Below, piece after piece: positions 16,303 through 22,597 of a stretch of DNA of 64,000 nt. A model generated the notes under the pieces. It was not told the DNA's origin, ran no database searches, and worked only from the letters and a program-made list of their open reading frames with translations. The position numbers and the translations under genes were made by a program. The number at the start of each line of letters is the position of its first letter. Position 1 is the first letter of the stretch. Source of the stretch: an uncultured Oscillospiraceae bacterium (GTDB lineage Bacteria > Bacillota > Clostridia > Oscillospirales > Ruminococcaceae); NCBI GenBank assembly GCA_934513685.1, contig CAKSWY010000011.1, positions 1-64,000 of the forward strand, read 5' to 3'.

Positions 16303-17670
16303 ATGGGTATCATCAACACCAGCGACATTCTTGAAACCATTGAGATGATCACCGCCGAAAATCTGGACGTGCGCACCGTGACCATGGGCATCAGCCTGCT
16401 GGACTGCATCGACCCCGACCCGAAACGGGCCTGCGAGAAGATCTACAACAAAATTACCACCAAAGCGGCCCGTCTGGTGCCGGTGGTGGAGGACATCAGC
16501 CGGGAATACGGCATTCCCATTGTGAACAAGCGCATCAGCGTTACCCCCATTGCCATGCTGCTGGGGGCCGCGCCGGACGCCGACCCGGTGGATTACGCCA
16601 AGGCGCTGGATGCAGCGGCCAAAAAAGTGGGGGTGAACTTCATCGGCGGCTTCGGCGCGCTGGTGCACAAGGGCTTTTCCAACGGGGATGAGCGGCTCAT
16701 CCGCGCCATTCCCGAGGCACTGGCCCAGACCGACCTGGTGTGCAGCAGCGTGAACATCGGCTCCACCAAAAGCGGCCTGAACATGGACGCCGTGCGCCTG
16801 ATGGGCCAGATCGTGCACGACACCGCTGCCCGCACGGCCGACAATATGTGCATGGGCGCGGCCAAGCTGGTGGTGTTCTGCAACGCCCCGGAGGACAACC
16901 CCTTCATGGCGGGCGCCTTCCACGGCGTGGGCGAGCCGGATTGCGAGATCCATGTGGGCGTTTCCGGCCCCGGCGCGGTGCGCGCCGCCCTGGCCAAGCT
17001 GCCCAAAAATGCCCCGCTGGACGAGGTGGCCGAGCTGGTGAAGCGCACGGCCTTCAAGATCACGCGGCTGGGCCAGCTGGTGGCCAATCTGGCCAGCGAG
17101 CGGCTGGGCGTGCCCGCCGGCATCATTGACCTGAGCCTGGCCCCCACCCCGGCCATCGGCGACAGCGTGGCCAACATTCTGGAGGAGATGGGCCTGGAGA
17201 GCTGCGGCTGCTGCGGCACCACCGCCTGCCTGGCCCTGCTGAACGACGCGGTGAAAAAGGGCGGCGTGATGGCCTCGAACCATGTGGGCGGCCTGTCCGG
17301 CGCATTTATCCCCGTGAGCGAGGACGACGGCATGATCAAGGCGGCCACCTGCGGCAGCCTGAGCATTGAAAAGCTGGAGGCCATGACCGCAGTGTGCAGT
17401 GTGGGCATTGACATGGTGGTCATCCCCGGCGACACCACCCCCGAGGTGATCGGTGCGCTGATCGCCGATGAGGCGGCCATCGGCATGGTGAACACCAAAA
17501 CCACCGCCGTGCGCGTGATTCCCGCCATCGGCCACAAGGCCGGCGATACGCTGGACTTCGGCGGTCTGCTGGGCTACGCGCCCATTATGCCCATCAGCAC
17601 CTGGAAGCCCGATGTGTTCATCCACCGGGGCGGCCGCATTCCGGCCCCCATGCAGGCCCTGAAGAACTGA
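16303..17670 (+). CDS. PFL family protein (DUF711/UPF0210)
   Basis: A 455-residue protein of the DUF711 family, related in fold to pyruvate formate-lyase-like enzymes. It begins [20 protein letters not shown], which is highly characteristic, and has the conserved cysteine-rich [18 protein letters not shown] and [20 protein letters not shown] near the C-terminus. No biochemical function is established for the family as far as I know. GGGAGGGGG precedes the ATG. It forms a conserved pair with the ACT protein. Confidence 0.93.
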   Translation: MGIINTSDILETIEMITAENLDVRTVTMGISLLDCIDPDPKRACEKIYNKITTKAARLVPVVEDISREYGIPIVNKRISVTPIAMLLGAAPDADPVDYAKALDAAAKKVGVNFIGGFGALVHKGFSNGDERLIRAIPEALAQTDLVCSSVNIGSTKSGLNMDAVRLMGQIVHDTAARTADNMCMGAAKLVVFCNAPEDNPFMAGAFHGVGEPDCEIHVGVSGPGAVRAALAKLPKNAPLDEVAELVKRTAFKITRLGQLVANLASERLGVPAGIIDLSLAPTPAIGDSVANILEEMGLESCGCCGTTACLALLNDAVKKGGVMASNHVGGLSGAFIPVSEDDGMIKAATCGSLSIEKLEAMTAVCSVGIDMVVIPGDTTPEVIGALIADEAAIGMVNTKTTAVRVIPAIGHKAGDTLDFGGLLGYAPIMPISTWKPDVFIHRGGRIPAPMQALKN

Positions 17671-17697
17671 GTTTCGGTGCGCCGGAAAGGAGACCCC

Positions 17698-18459
17698 ATG
17701 CCCGCAAACACTCTGGAATGCTCCGCCCGGCCGCGCTACCATCTACTGGACGCGGTGCGCGGCTTTGTGCTGGTGCATATGGTGGCCTTTCACTTCTGCT
17801 TTGACTGGTTTGTGCTGTTTGCAGGCCGGGCCGACTGGCCGACCCTGCCGGCCGTGTTCTGGTGGGAGCGGTTCATCTGCTGCACCTTCAACCTGGTCAG
17901 CGGCATGGCCTTTCACCTGGGGCGGCGGCACCTGTATCACAGCCTGCTGCTGAACGTCGTGGGCGCGGGGGCGACGGCGGTTACCCTGCTGATCATGCCG
18001 GAGCAGACCGTCTGGTTCGGCGTGCTCAGCCTGCTGGGCTGTGCCACGCTGCTGACCCATCTGGCCGAGCCGGTGCTGAAAAAGCTGCCCCCGGTGCCGG
18101 GGGCGGCGCTCAGCCTGTGGCTGTTCTGGGCGGCCTACCCGGCACAGCAGGGCTGGCTGCGTCTTTTGCCCGGCCTGCGGGTGAGCCTGCCCGGCTGGCT
18201 GTACGCCTCCCGCTGGACGGCGGTTCTCGGCTTTCCCCCGGCGGGGTTTTACTCCAGCGATTACTTCCCGCTGCTGCCCTGGCTGTTTCTGTTCTGGGTG
18301 GGGTACTACCTGTGGCCCCTCATCCGAAGCTGGAAGCCGCTGACGCGGAAGATTCCGGTATTCAGCGCATTGGGGAGGCTGTGTCTGCCGGTGTATGTGG
18401 TGCACCAGCCGGTGTGCTATGGGCTGTGCATGGCGGCCCGGTGGCTGGGGCTGGTGTAA
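17698..18459 (+). CDS. Heparan-alpha-glucosaminide N-acetyltransferase-like membrane protein (DUF1624)
   Basis: A 253-residue multi-span membrane protein. The N-terminus RYHLLDAVRGFVLVHMVAFH has the D-x2-RG motif of the DUF1624/acyltransferase-3-like group, and YVVHQPVCYGL near the end is also typical of that group. About seven hydrophobic segments are visible. I chose ATG 17698 because GAAAGGAGACCCC precedes it. It follows the PFL gene by 27 bases and is probably cotranscribed. The substrate acylated is unknown. Confidence 0.8.
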   Translation: MPANTLECSARPRYHLLDAVRGFVLVHMVAFHFCFDWFVLFAGRADWPTLPAVFWWERFICCTFNLVSGMAFHLGRRHLYHSLLLNVVGAGATAVTLLIMPEQTVWFGVLSLLGCATLLTHLAEPVLKKLPPVPGAALSLWLFWAAYPAQQGWLRLLPGLRVSLPGWLYASRWTAVLGFPPAGFYSSDYFPLLPWLFLFWVGYYLWPLIRSWKPLTRKIPVFSALGRLCLPVYVVHQPVCYGLCMAARWLGLV

Positions 18460-18518
18460 GCCCGGCGGGTGAGGAAACGCCTGACTGAATCAGCCGTCAA
18501 AAAAATGGAAGGAGAGAA

Positions 18519-18550
18519 AGGGTCGGACCGATTTGAGGTCCGGCCCTTTT
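18519..18550 (+). terminator. Terminator of the ACT-PFL-acyltransferase operon
   Basis: AGGGTCGGAC (18519-18528) pairs with GTCCGGCCCT (18538-18547) with one G-U pair. TTTT follows. It also marks the left border of the A+T-rich island. Confidence 0.8.
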
Positions 18551-18600
18551 GATGTGAATTGTATTGCCTCAGCGAATACGTGCAAAAAGGAGAAAAATAA

Positions 18601-18756
18601 GTGCGTGTAAAAAGCTGGATTGCATTTATTCTTATATTTTCCGTTGTCCGCATGAAGGCGGCGTGTGCACCATCGCGGCGGGCAGTGCGTACCCCGCTCA
18701 AAACAGCGCCACAAAGCCGTGGTTGCATACCGGAAAAGAATGCTCATGTGCGGTAA
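18601..18756 (+). CDS. Possible small ORF with hydrophobic N-terminus
   Basis: A 51-codon frame from GTG 18601 to TAA 18754-18756, with AAAAAGGAG 8 bases upstream. It begins MRVKSWIAFILIFSVV, like a signal peptide or short membrane anchor, then turns into an arginine-rich stretch that does not resemble a mature domain. It may be the broken start of a secreted-protein gene joined to unrelated DNA, or chance. I do not recognise a homologue. Confidence 0.25.
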   Translation: MRVKSWIAFILIFSVVRMKAACAPSRRAVRTPLKTAPQSRGCIPEKNAHVR

Positions 18757-18803
18757 AGTAACACATAAGAATTTGATTGACGGCAGCCCCTATTCCGAAA
18801 AAC

Positions 18804-18827
18804 GAAAGTTAAAAATATTTCACTTTC
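18804..18827. repeat. Inverted repeat upstream of the island promoter
   Basis: GAAAGT (18804-18809) and ACTTTC (18822-18827) flank an A+T-rich 12-base centre, directly before the -35 of the island operon. It is of a size usual for a regulator site, but short enough to arise by chance. Confidence 0.3.
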
Positions 18828-18831
18828 CCTA

Positions 18832-18860
18832 TTGACATACGCAAGCAGGAGTGATATATT
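18832..18860 (+). promoter_or_regulatory. Promoter of the membrane protein/XRE pair
   Basis: TTGACA (18832-18837) and TATATT (18855-18860) are separated by exactly 17 bases. It is a near-consensus housekeeping promoter. Transcription should start near 18867, at the edge of the TCGCAAGTGCGA palindrome. Confidence 0.75.
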
Positions 18861-18867
18861 TATAACA

Positions 18868-18879
18868 TCGCAAGTGCGA
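18868..18879. promoter_or_regulatory. Palindromic candidate operator
   Basis: TCGCAAGTGCGA is a 5+2+5 palindrome lying on the expected transcription start. The operon encodes a small XRE repressor-like protein, so autoregulation through this site is a reasonable guess. Confidence 0.4.
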
Positions 18880-18905
18880 AATATATAACACGGAGGGAAA
18901 GAAAA

Positions 18906-19322
18906 ATGAATAAAAAAGTATCTTTAAGAGAAATTGTTGGAACAAAAATAATCTACGCAATCATTCTTGTATCTTACTACTGGATGTGGGCAAGAACAGA
19001 TTGGAAAGACTGGTATCCAACTTTACAGCTTGTACTTGGCTGTTTCCTTGCTGCCTTTTTTGCATTTCAGCAAATGAGAATTAAGAAATACAAAAAGGAA
19101 GGTGTTGATGAAATGGCAGAGCGAAACTTGAAACGGTGTGACTCATTTTGTTTGAAGATTTTTGTTGCTGTTATGGTTGTAGTTGCTTGGGGTTGTGCTA
19201 TTCTTAGTCATGTTAATGCTATCAATATGGGAATGATTGGATGGATTATTGTTTTGTCTATTTTTATTTTATCTATCATTCGGACATTGATGTTTGTGAT
19301 TATAGACAGCAAGGGGGTATGA
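18906..19322 (+). CDS. Small integral membrane protein of an XRE-linked pair
   Basis: A 138-residue protein with four likely membrane helices (for example IIYAIILVSYYWMWA, LVLGCFLAAFFAF, FVAVMVVVAWGCAIL, WIIVLSIFILSIIRTL). The middle loop is basic (MRIKKYKKEGVDEMAERNLK). I cannot assign a function. It is followed after one base by an XRE-type regulator, an arrangement seen widely in Firmicutes where small HTH proteins travel with short membrane proteins. CGGAGGG precedes the ATG. The codon use is A/T-ending, unlike all neighbouring genes, which indicates recent acquisition. Confidence 0.75.
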   Translation: MNKKVSLREIVGTKIIYAIILVSYYWMWARTDWKDWYPTLQLVLGCFLAAFFAFQQMRIKKYKKEGVDEMAERNLKRCDSFCLKIFVAVMVVVAWGCAILSHVNAINMGMIGWIIVLSIFILSIIRTLMFVIIDSKGV

Positions 19323-19323
19323 T

Positions 19324-19533
19324 ATGGCTCTTGTTACAAAAATCAAAGAATATCGTGAGCAGGCAGGATATAAACAAAGCGAACTAGCAGAGCTTGTTGG
19401 TGCAAGACGAGAAACAATCGTTCACCTTGAAAATGGCAGATATAATCCGTCCCTTAAATTGGCTATGGATATTGCAAAAGTATTCCATGTGACTGTTGAG
19501 GACTTGTTCGAATTTGTTGATGAAGAAAAATGA
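19324..19533 (+). CDS. XRE-family helix-turn-helix regulator
   Basis: A 69-residue protein that is almost entirely one HTH domain: YREQAGYKQSELAELVGARR followed by ETIVHLENGRYNPSLKLAMD and the family tail FHVTVEDLFEFVDEEK. AAGGGGG lies 6 bases before the ATG, inside the end of the membrane gene, so the pair is coupled. It probably regulates its own operon. The A/T-rich codons mark it as part of the island. Confidence 0.9.
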   Translation: MALVTKIKEYREQAGYKQSELAELVGARRETIVHLENGRYNPSLKLAMDIAKVFHVTVEDLFEFVDEEK

Positions 19534-19552
19534 GCAGACCCGCTACCGTTAG

Positions 19553-19894
19553 AAAGTCGGGGCTTATTGGCAAGGGGGCAACTGGATATTCACCCAGGAC
19601 AACGGCACCATGATGAGCTACTACACGCCCTACAGTGCCTTGCAGGATCTTCTGCGCCACTACAACGCCAACAAGAACGAAACCAACAAACTGCCTATGA
19701 TTCCCTATCACGGACTGCGGCATACCTCAGCTACCTTGCTGATCGCCGCACATCAGGATGTCCGTACCGTGTCCAACCGTTTGGGTCATGCACAGGCTTC
19801 TACAACCATGAACATCTATACCCACGCATTGAAAGAGAATGATTGCACTGCATCCAACGCCCTTGAAAATATGCTCTGCAAAACCGAAGTATAA
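19553..19894 (+). pseudogene. Tyrosine recombinase/integrase, C-terminal remnant
   Basis: From a stop at 19550-19552 the frame stays open to TAA 19892-19894. It encodes GNWIFTQDNGTMMSYYTPYS and then the recombinase catalytic end: HGLRHTSAT (His and second Arg), RLGHAQASTTMNIYTH (His and the nucleophilic Tyr). The N-terminal DNA-binding domains and first catalytic arginine are missing, and there is no ribosome binding site at the only ATG pair (19610/19613). It is a truncated integrase of the ICE/phage type, 200 bases from tRNA-Val, a usual attachment target. Confidence 0.85.
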
Positions 19895-19904
19895 GTTTTT
19901 CGAC

Positions 19905-20003
19905 ATGAAACGCGAAGATGTGAAAAACAAAATTCCCAGCATCACCGATATTGCCCAGGCGCCGGAAGCGGCCCGGTTGGGCGAACCGACAAAAAGCCCG
20001 TAA
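19905..20003 (+). pseudogene. Possible phage scaffold-protein N-terminal scrap
   Basis: A 32-codon frame starting MKREDVKNKIPSITD, which resembles the N-terminus of phage minor structural/scaffold proteins (typically MKxEDVKxKIPGITDEQ). It then changes into an unrelated alanine/proline-rich tail ending at TAA 20001-20003. No clear ribosome binding site is present. It may be a phage leftover fused to host sequence; the match is from memory and short. Confidence 0.3.
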
Positions 20004-20065
20004 AGCGCAGCACAGGCCTCACCTCACGGCCACACATCGCGCAAATCGGCCCGAAAACAAAAAGA

Positions 20066-20100
20066 AAAGGCGTCACATCTTACGATGTAACGCCTTTTTT
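20066..20100 (-). terminator. Terminator downstream of tRNA-Val
   Basis: On the minus strand AAAAAAAGGCGTTACATC pairs with GATGTGACGCCTTTT, with a TTAC-like loop. A T-rich run follows on that strand. It lies immediately 3' of the tRNA and could also work on the plus strand, where TTTTTT follows as well. Confidence 0.8.
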
Positions 20101-20176
20101 TGGTGGGCGGTAAGGAACTCGAATCCCTGACCCCCTGCACGTCAAGCAGGTGCTCTACCAGCTGAGCTAACCGCCC
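20101..20176 (-). tRNA. tRNA-Val (anticodon GAC)
   Basis: The minus strand reads GGGCGGT at the 5' end (20176-20170) and ACCGCCC at the 3' end, a perfect 7-bp acceptor stem. The D-arm is GCTC/GAGC. The anticodon stem is CCTGC/GCAGG with loop TTGACGT, anticodon GAC for valine GUC codons. The T-loop is TTCGAGT. CCA is encoded at 20103-20101. Confidence 0.95.
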
Positions 20177-20196
20177 GTATCAGTGACTGCTTGATT

Positions 20197-20225
20197 ATTA
20201 TAGCAGGGCATTCGGGAAAATGCAA
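20197..20225 (-). promoter_or_regulatory. Promoter of tRNA-Val
   Basis: On the minus strand TTGCAT (20220-20225) is followed after 17 bases by TATAAT (20197-20202) with a TGC extension before it. The start point would be about 14 bases before the mature tRNA 5' end. Confidence 0.75.
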
Positions 20226-20253
20226 GGGCTTTTTTGAAATTTTTTGAAAAAGT

Positions 20254-20472
20254 TTATTCGGCCCCGGTCTGGCCGTTTCCGCCTGCGCCGCACAGGCCCG
20301 GAATGGCGCACACGGCCGCCACGCCCACCACGGTGAACACAATGCGGGAAAGCAGGGACGCACTGCCGCCCAGCAGCCAGCCCACCGCATCAAAGCTGAA
20401 CAGCCCCACAAGGCCCCAGTTCACGCCGCCGATGATCAGCAGGATCACACACACTTTATAAAAGGTCTCCAT
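20254..20472 (-). CDS. DUF378 family small membrane protein
   Basis: A 72-residue protein with two membrane helices: FYKVCVILLIIGGVNWGLVG and IVFTVVGVAAVCAIPGLC. The GGxNWGLVGLFxFDAV pattern is the signature of the DUF378/YuzA family, whose function is unknown. I chose ATG 20472, which has AAAGGAGG upstream on the minus strand. It lies between the azlD terminator and the tRNA promoter and appears to be a single gene. Confidence 0.85.
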   Translation of the reverse strand: METFYKVCVILLIIGGVNWGLVGLFSFDAVGWLLGGSASLLSRIVFTVVGVAAVCAIPGLCGAGGNGQTGAE

Positions 20473-20569
20473 GCCGTTTCCTCCTTTTTCTGCGGCCCGG
20501 GGGCCGCCCTTGGGGCTAGTGTGGCCGAAACGGGCGAAACTATGCACCGCATCCGCCAAAACAGCAAAA

Positions 20570-20597
20570 CCGCCCCGGCGGGCGGGGCGGTTTTGAA
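20570..20597. terminator. Terminator after azlCD
   Basis: AAAACCGCCCC (20570-20580) pairs with GGGGCGGTTTT, a G+C-rich stem framed by A and T runs and thus able to work in both directions. On the minus strand it follows azlD by about 20 bases. Confidence 0.8.
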
Positions 20598-20617
20598 AGC
20601 GGCGTATGGAAACCGGC

Positions 20618-20941
20618 TCAGGCGAACACCAGCTGCACCAGCAGCATATACAGCACGGTGCCGCCGCCGATGCTCAGCACCAGGTTGTGCTTCCAGTGGT
20701 GCACCAGAACCACATAGGCCCCGGCGATCAGCTCGGGCAGCGCGTGGGGCCACACCAGCGGGGTGGCCGATTTGAAGCAGTACACCACCAGCATGGCGAT
20801 GACCGCCCCCGGCAGCACCACCCCCAGATACCGCACAAAGGCCGAGGGCTGGCCGTGAAACACCCAGAAGGGCAGCGCCCGGGTGAGCAGGGTGGCAAAC
20901 GCGATGAAGAAAATGGTCAGCAGGGCTTGTGTCTGGGTCAT
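20618..20941 (-). CDS. azlD: Branched-chain amino acid exporter small subunit AzlD
   Basis: A 107-residue protein with three to four membrane helices and the family features FATLLTRALPFWVF and a C-terminal LVLSIGGGTVLYMLLVQ. AzlD with AzlC exports branched-chain amino acids and related compounds. I chose ATG 20941, which overlaps the azlC stop by four bases (ATGA), so the pair is coupled. Confidence 0.9.
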   Translation of the reverse strand: MTQTQALLTIFFIAFATLLTRALPFWVFHGQPSAFVRYLGVVLPGAVIAMLVVYCFKSATPLVWPHALPELIAGAYVVLVHHWKHNLVLSIGGGTVLYMLLVQLVFA

Positions 20942-21666
20942 TGGGCGGCCTCCGTTTTTTCTGAAGAGGGTTTCTGCACCTGAACGATGGGCGCCAGGCG
21001 GCCGCGCAGCAGGCACAGCCCGGCAAAAATCACCACCATGGCAAAGGGGATGAACCGGTCGGCCCCGAACACCAGCAGGCAGAGCACCGAAGCACCCAGC
21101 CCGATGAGGGCGGGCAGGTGGGTGACGGCGTTCTCCCACTGCTCCACAAAAATCACCAGAAACAGGGCCGTCATGGCGAAGTCAATGCCGGTGGAGTCAA
21201 AGGGCAGGGCGGCCCCGGCCAGATTGCCGAACAGGCTGCCGGCGATCCAGTACAGCTGGTCCAGCAGGGTGAGGAAGAAGTCGTACCAGCCCTTGTCCAC
21301 GCCGTCCGGGGCTTCGCCGGCGCACAGCAGCGAGTAGGTCTCGTCGGTCAGGCCAAACACCAGATAAGGCTTCAGCGGGCCGCGCTTTTCAAACCGGCCC
21401 AGCATGGAAATGCCGTAAAACAGGTGCCGGGCGTTGACGGTGAAGGCCACCAGCATGGCCGAGAACGGCGCAAACGGCCCCGCCAGCAGGCTGACCGTGA
21501 CAAACTGCATACTGCCCGCATAGATGAGGCCGCTCATCAATAAGGCCCAGAAAACCCCATACCCGGCCTGCCGCAGCAGTACGCCAAAGGCCGTGCCCAG
21601 AAACAGATAGCCGGTCATCACCGGCAGAGTGCGGGGAAAGGCGGCCCGCAGTGCGTTTGCTTGCAT
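20938..21666 (-). CDS. azlC: Branched-chain amino acid exporter large subunit AzlC
   Basis: A 242-residue AzlC-family transporter. Features are FLGTAFGVLLRQAGYG, the segment LIYAGSMQFVTVSLL, the NARHLFYGISML motif and a TDETYSLL loop. Several membrane helices are visible. The ATG follows AAGGAG on the minus strand. It exports branched-chain amino acids, often in stress or overflow conditions. Confidence 0.92.
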   Translation of the reverse strand: MQANALRAAFPRTLPVMTGYLFLGTAFGVLLRQAGYGVFWALLMSGLIYAGSMQFVTVSLLAGPFAPFSAMLVAFTVNARHLFYGISMLGRFEKRGPLKPYLVFGLTDETYSLLCAGEAPDGVDKGWYDFFLTLLDQLYWIAGSLFGNLAGAALPFDSTGIDFAMTALFLVIFVEQWENAVTHLPALIGLGASVLCLLVFGADRFIPFAMVVIFAGLCLLRGRLAPIVQVQKPSSEKTEAAQ

Positions 21667-21749
21667 GAAAAAACTCCTTATATATAGAATACAAAAGAAT
21701 CAGGGCGGTGCACTTTGCCGCAAAACCGCGGCAAAGTCAGAACGTCTCT

Positions 21750-21778
21750 ATTATACGGTTGAAACCCACCGGACGCAA
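21750..21778 (-). promoter_or_regulatory. Promoter of azlCD
   Basis: On the minus strand TTGCGT (21773-21778) is followed after 17 bases by TATAAT (21750-21755). It overlaps the divergent PAP2 promoter region, with about 10 bases between the two -35 boxes. Confidence 0.6.
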
Positions 21779-21787
21779 GGGTATATC

Positions 21788-21816
21788 TTGTGCGAAAGGG
21801 GCGGAACCGCTATAAT
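21788..21816 (+). promoter_or_regulatory. Promoter of the PAP2-like gene
   Basis: TTGTGC (21788-21793) and TATAAT (21811-21816) with 17 bases between. The promoter lies inside a longer open frame that starts at 21790, which is why the TTG at 21868 is preferred as the true gene start. Confidence 0.65.
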
Positions 21817-21867
21817 AAAAACCGACAGAATCCATGCGGATCACCTTATAAAAAGGAGAATTTTATC

Positions 21868-22563
21868 TTGAACAATTCCGTCAAGTCGACCGGCACCCTG
21901 GTGCAGTGGATCCGGAACAACCCCCACTGCCTGGCGATGCTGTATTTTGTGTTTTACCTCATTGCGTTTTTCAGCCTGGAGCAGCTGCACCGGCCGGACC
22001 TGCACATCATCCACTGCGCGCTGGACGACTACATCCCTTTCTGCGAGTGGTTCATCATCCCGTACTGCCTGTGGTTTCTGGTGATGCCCGGCTCGCTGAT
22101 CTACTTCATGTTCCGGGACAAAAAGGCCTTTCTGGACCTGAGCTTTCTCATGTTTACGGGCATGACCTTCTGCCTGCTGGTGTATCTGGTGTGGCCCAAC
22201 GGGCTGGACCTGCGGGTGGAGATCGCCCAGACCAACTGGGCGGCCCGGCTGGTGGCGGCCCTGCAGGGCTTTGACCCGCCCACCAACGTATGCCCGTCCA
22301 TTCATGTTTCCAGCACGGTGGCGGTGAATCTGGCGGTGTGCCGCAGTGAGAGCCTGGGCAAAAAGGGCTGGCTTAAGGCCGCCAATTTTGTTGTTACGGT
22401 GGCCATCTGCCTGTCCACCATGTTCCTGAAGCAGCACTCGGCGGTGGACGTGGCCCTGGGCATTGCCCTGAGCCTTGTACTGGGCTGGGTGACCTGGCAC
22501 ACCAACTGGCAGGCGGCCCTGAAAAAGACCCCGCTGCGGGTGCTGTTTCAGCAGCGGCTGTGA
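21868..22563 (+). CDS. PAP2-superfamily membrane phosphatase (Aur1-like)
   Basis: A 231-residue protein with about six membrane helices. The phosphatase motifs are CPSIHVSST (about residue 145) and KQHSAVDVALG (about residue 190), the H and H-x3-D pair of PAP2 enzymes; the classic first motif KxxxxxxRP is not evident. This fits the PAP2/Aur1-like subgroup acting on lipid phosphates such as phosphatidylglycerophosphate or undecaprenyl diphosphate. The start is TTG 21868, with AAGGAG 9-10 bases upstream. The exact substrate is unknown. Confidence 0.8.
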   Translation: MNNSVKSTGTLVQWIRNNPHCLAMLYFVFYLIAFFSLEQLHRPDLHIIHCALDDYIPFCEWFIIPYCLWFLVMPGSLIYFMFRDKKAFLDLSFLMFTGMTFCLLVYLVWPNGLDLRVEIAQTNWAARLVAALQGFDPPTNVCPSIHVSSTVAVNLAVCRSESLGKKGWLKAANFVVTVAICLSTMFLKQHSAVDVALGIALSLVLGWVTWHTNWQAALKKTPLRVLFQQRL

Positions 22564-22597
22564 GAAAAGAAACCCATCGCTTAGGAGGCGTTTGAAT

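Noticed and set aside
18564..18761. 66-codon plus-strand ORF and minus-strand ORFs in 18417-18747
   Set aside because: No ribosome binding sites, cysteine/arginine-rich composition without domains, and they cross the terminator at 18519-18550.
18460..20176. Direct repeat of the tRNA-Val 3' end as an att site for the island
   Set aside because: I searched by eye for the T-arm/acceptor sequence around the island's left border and did not find a copy; the attachment remains unproven.
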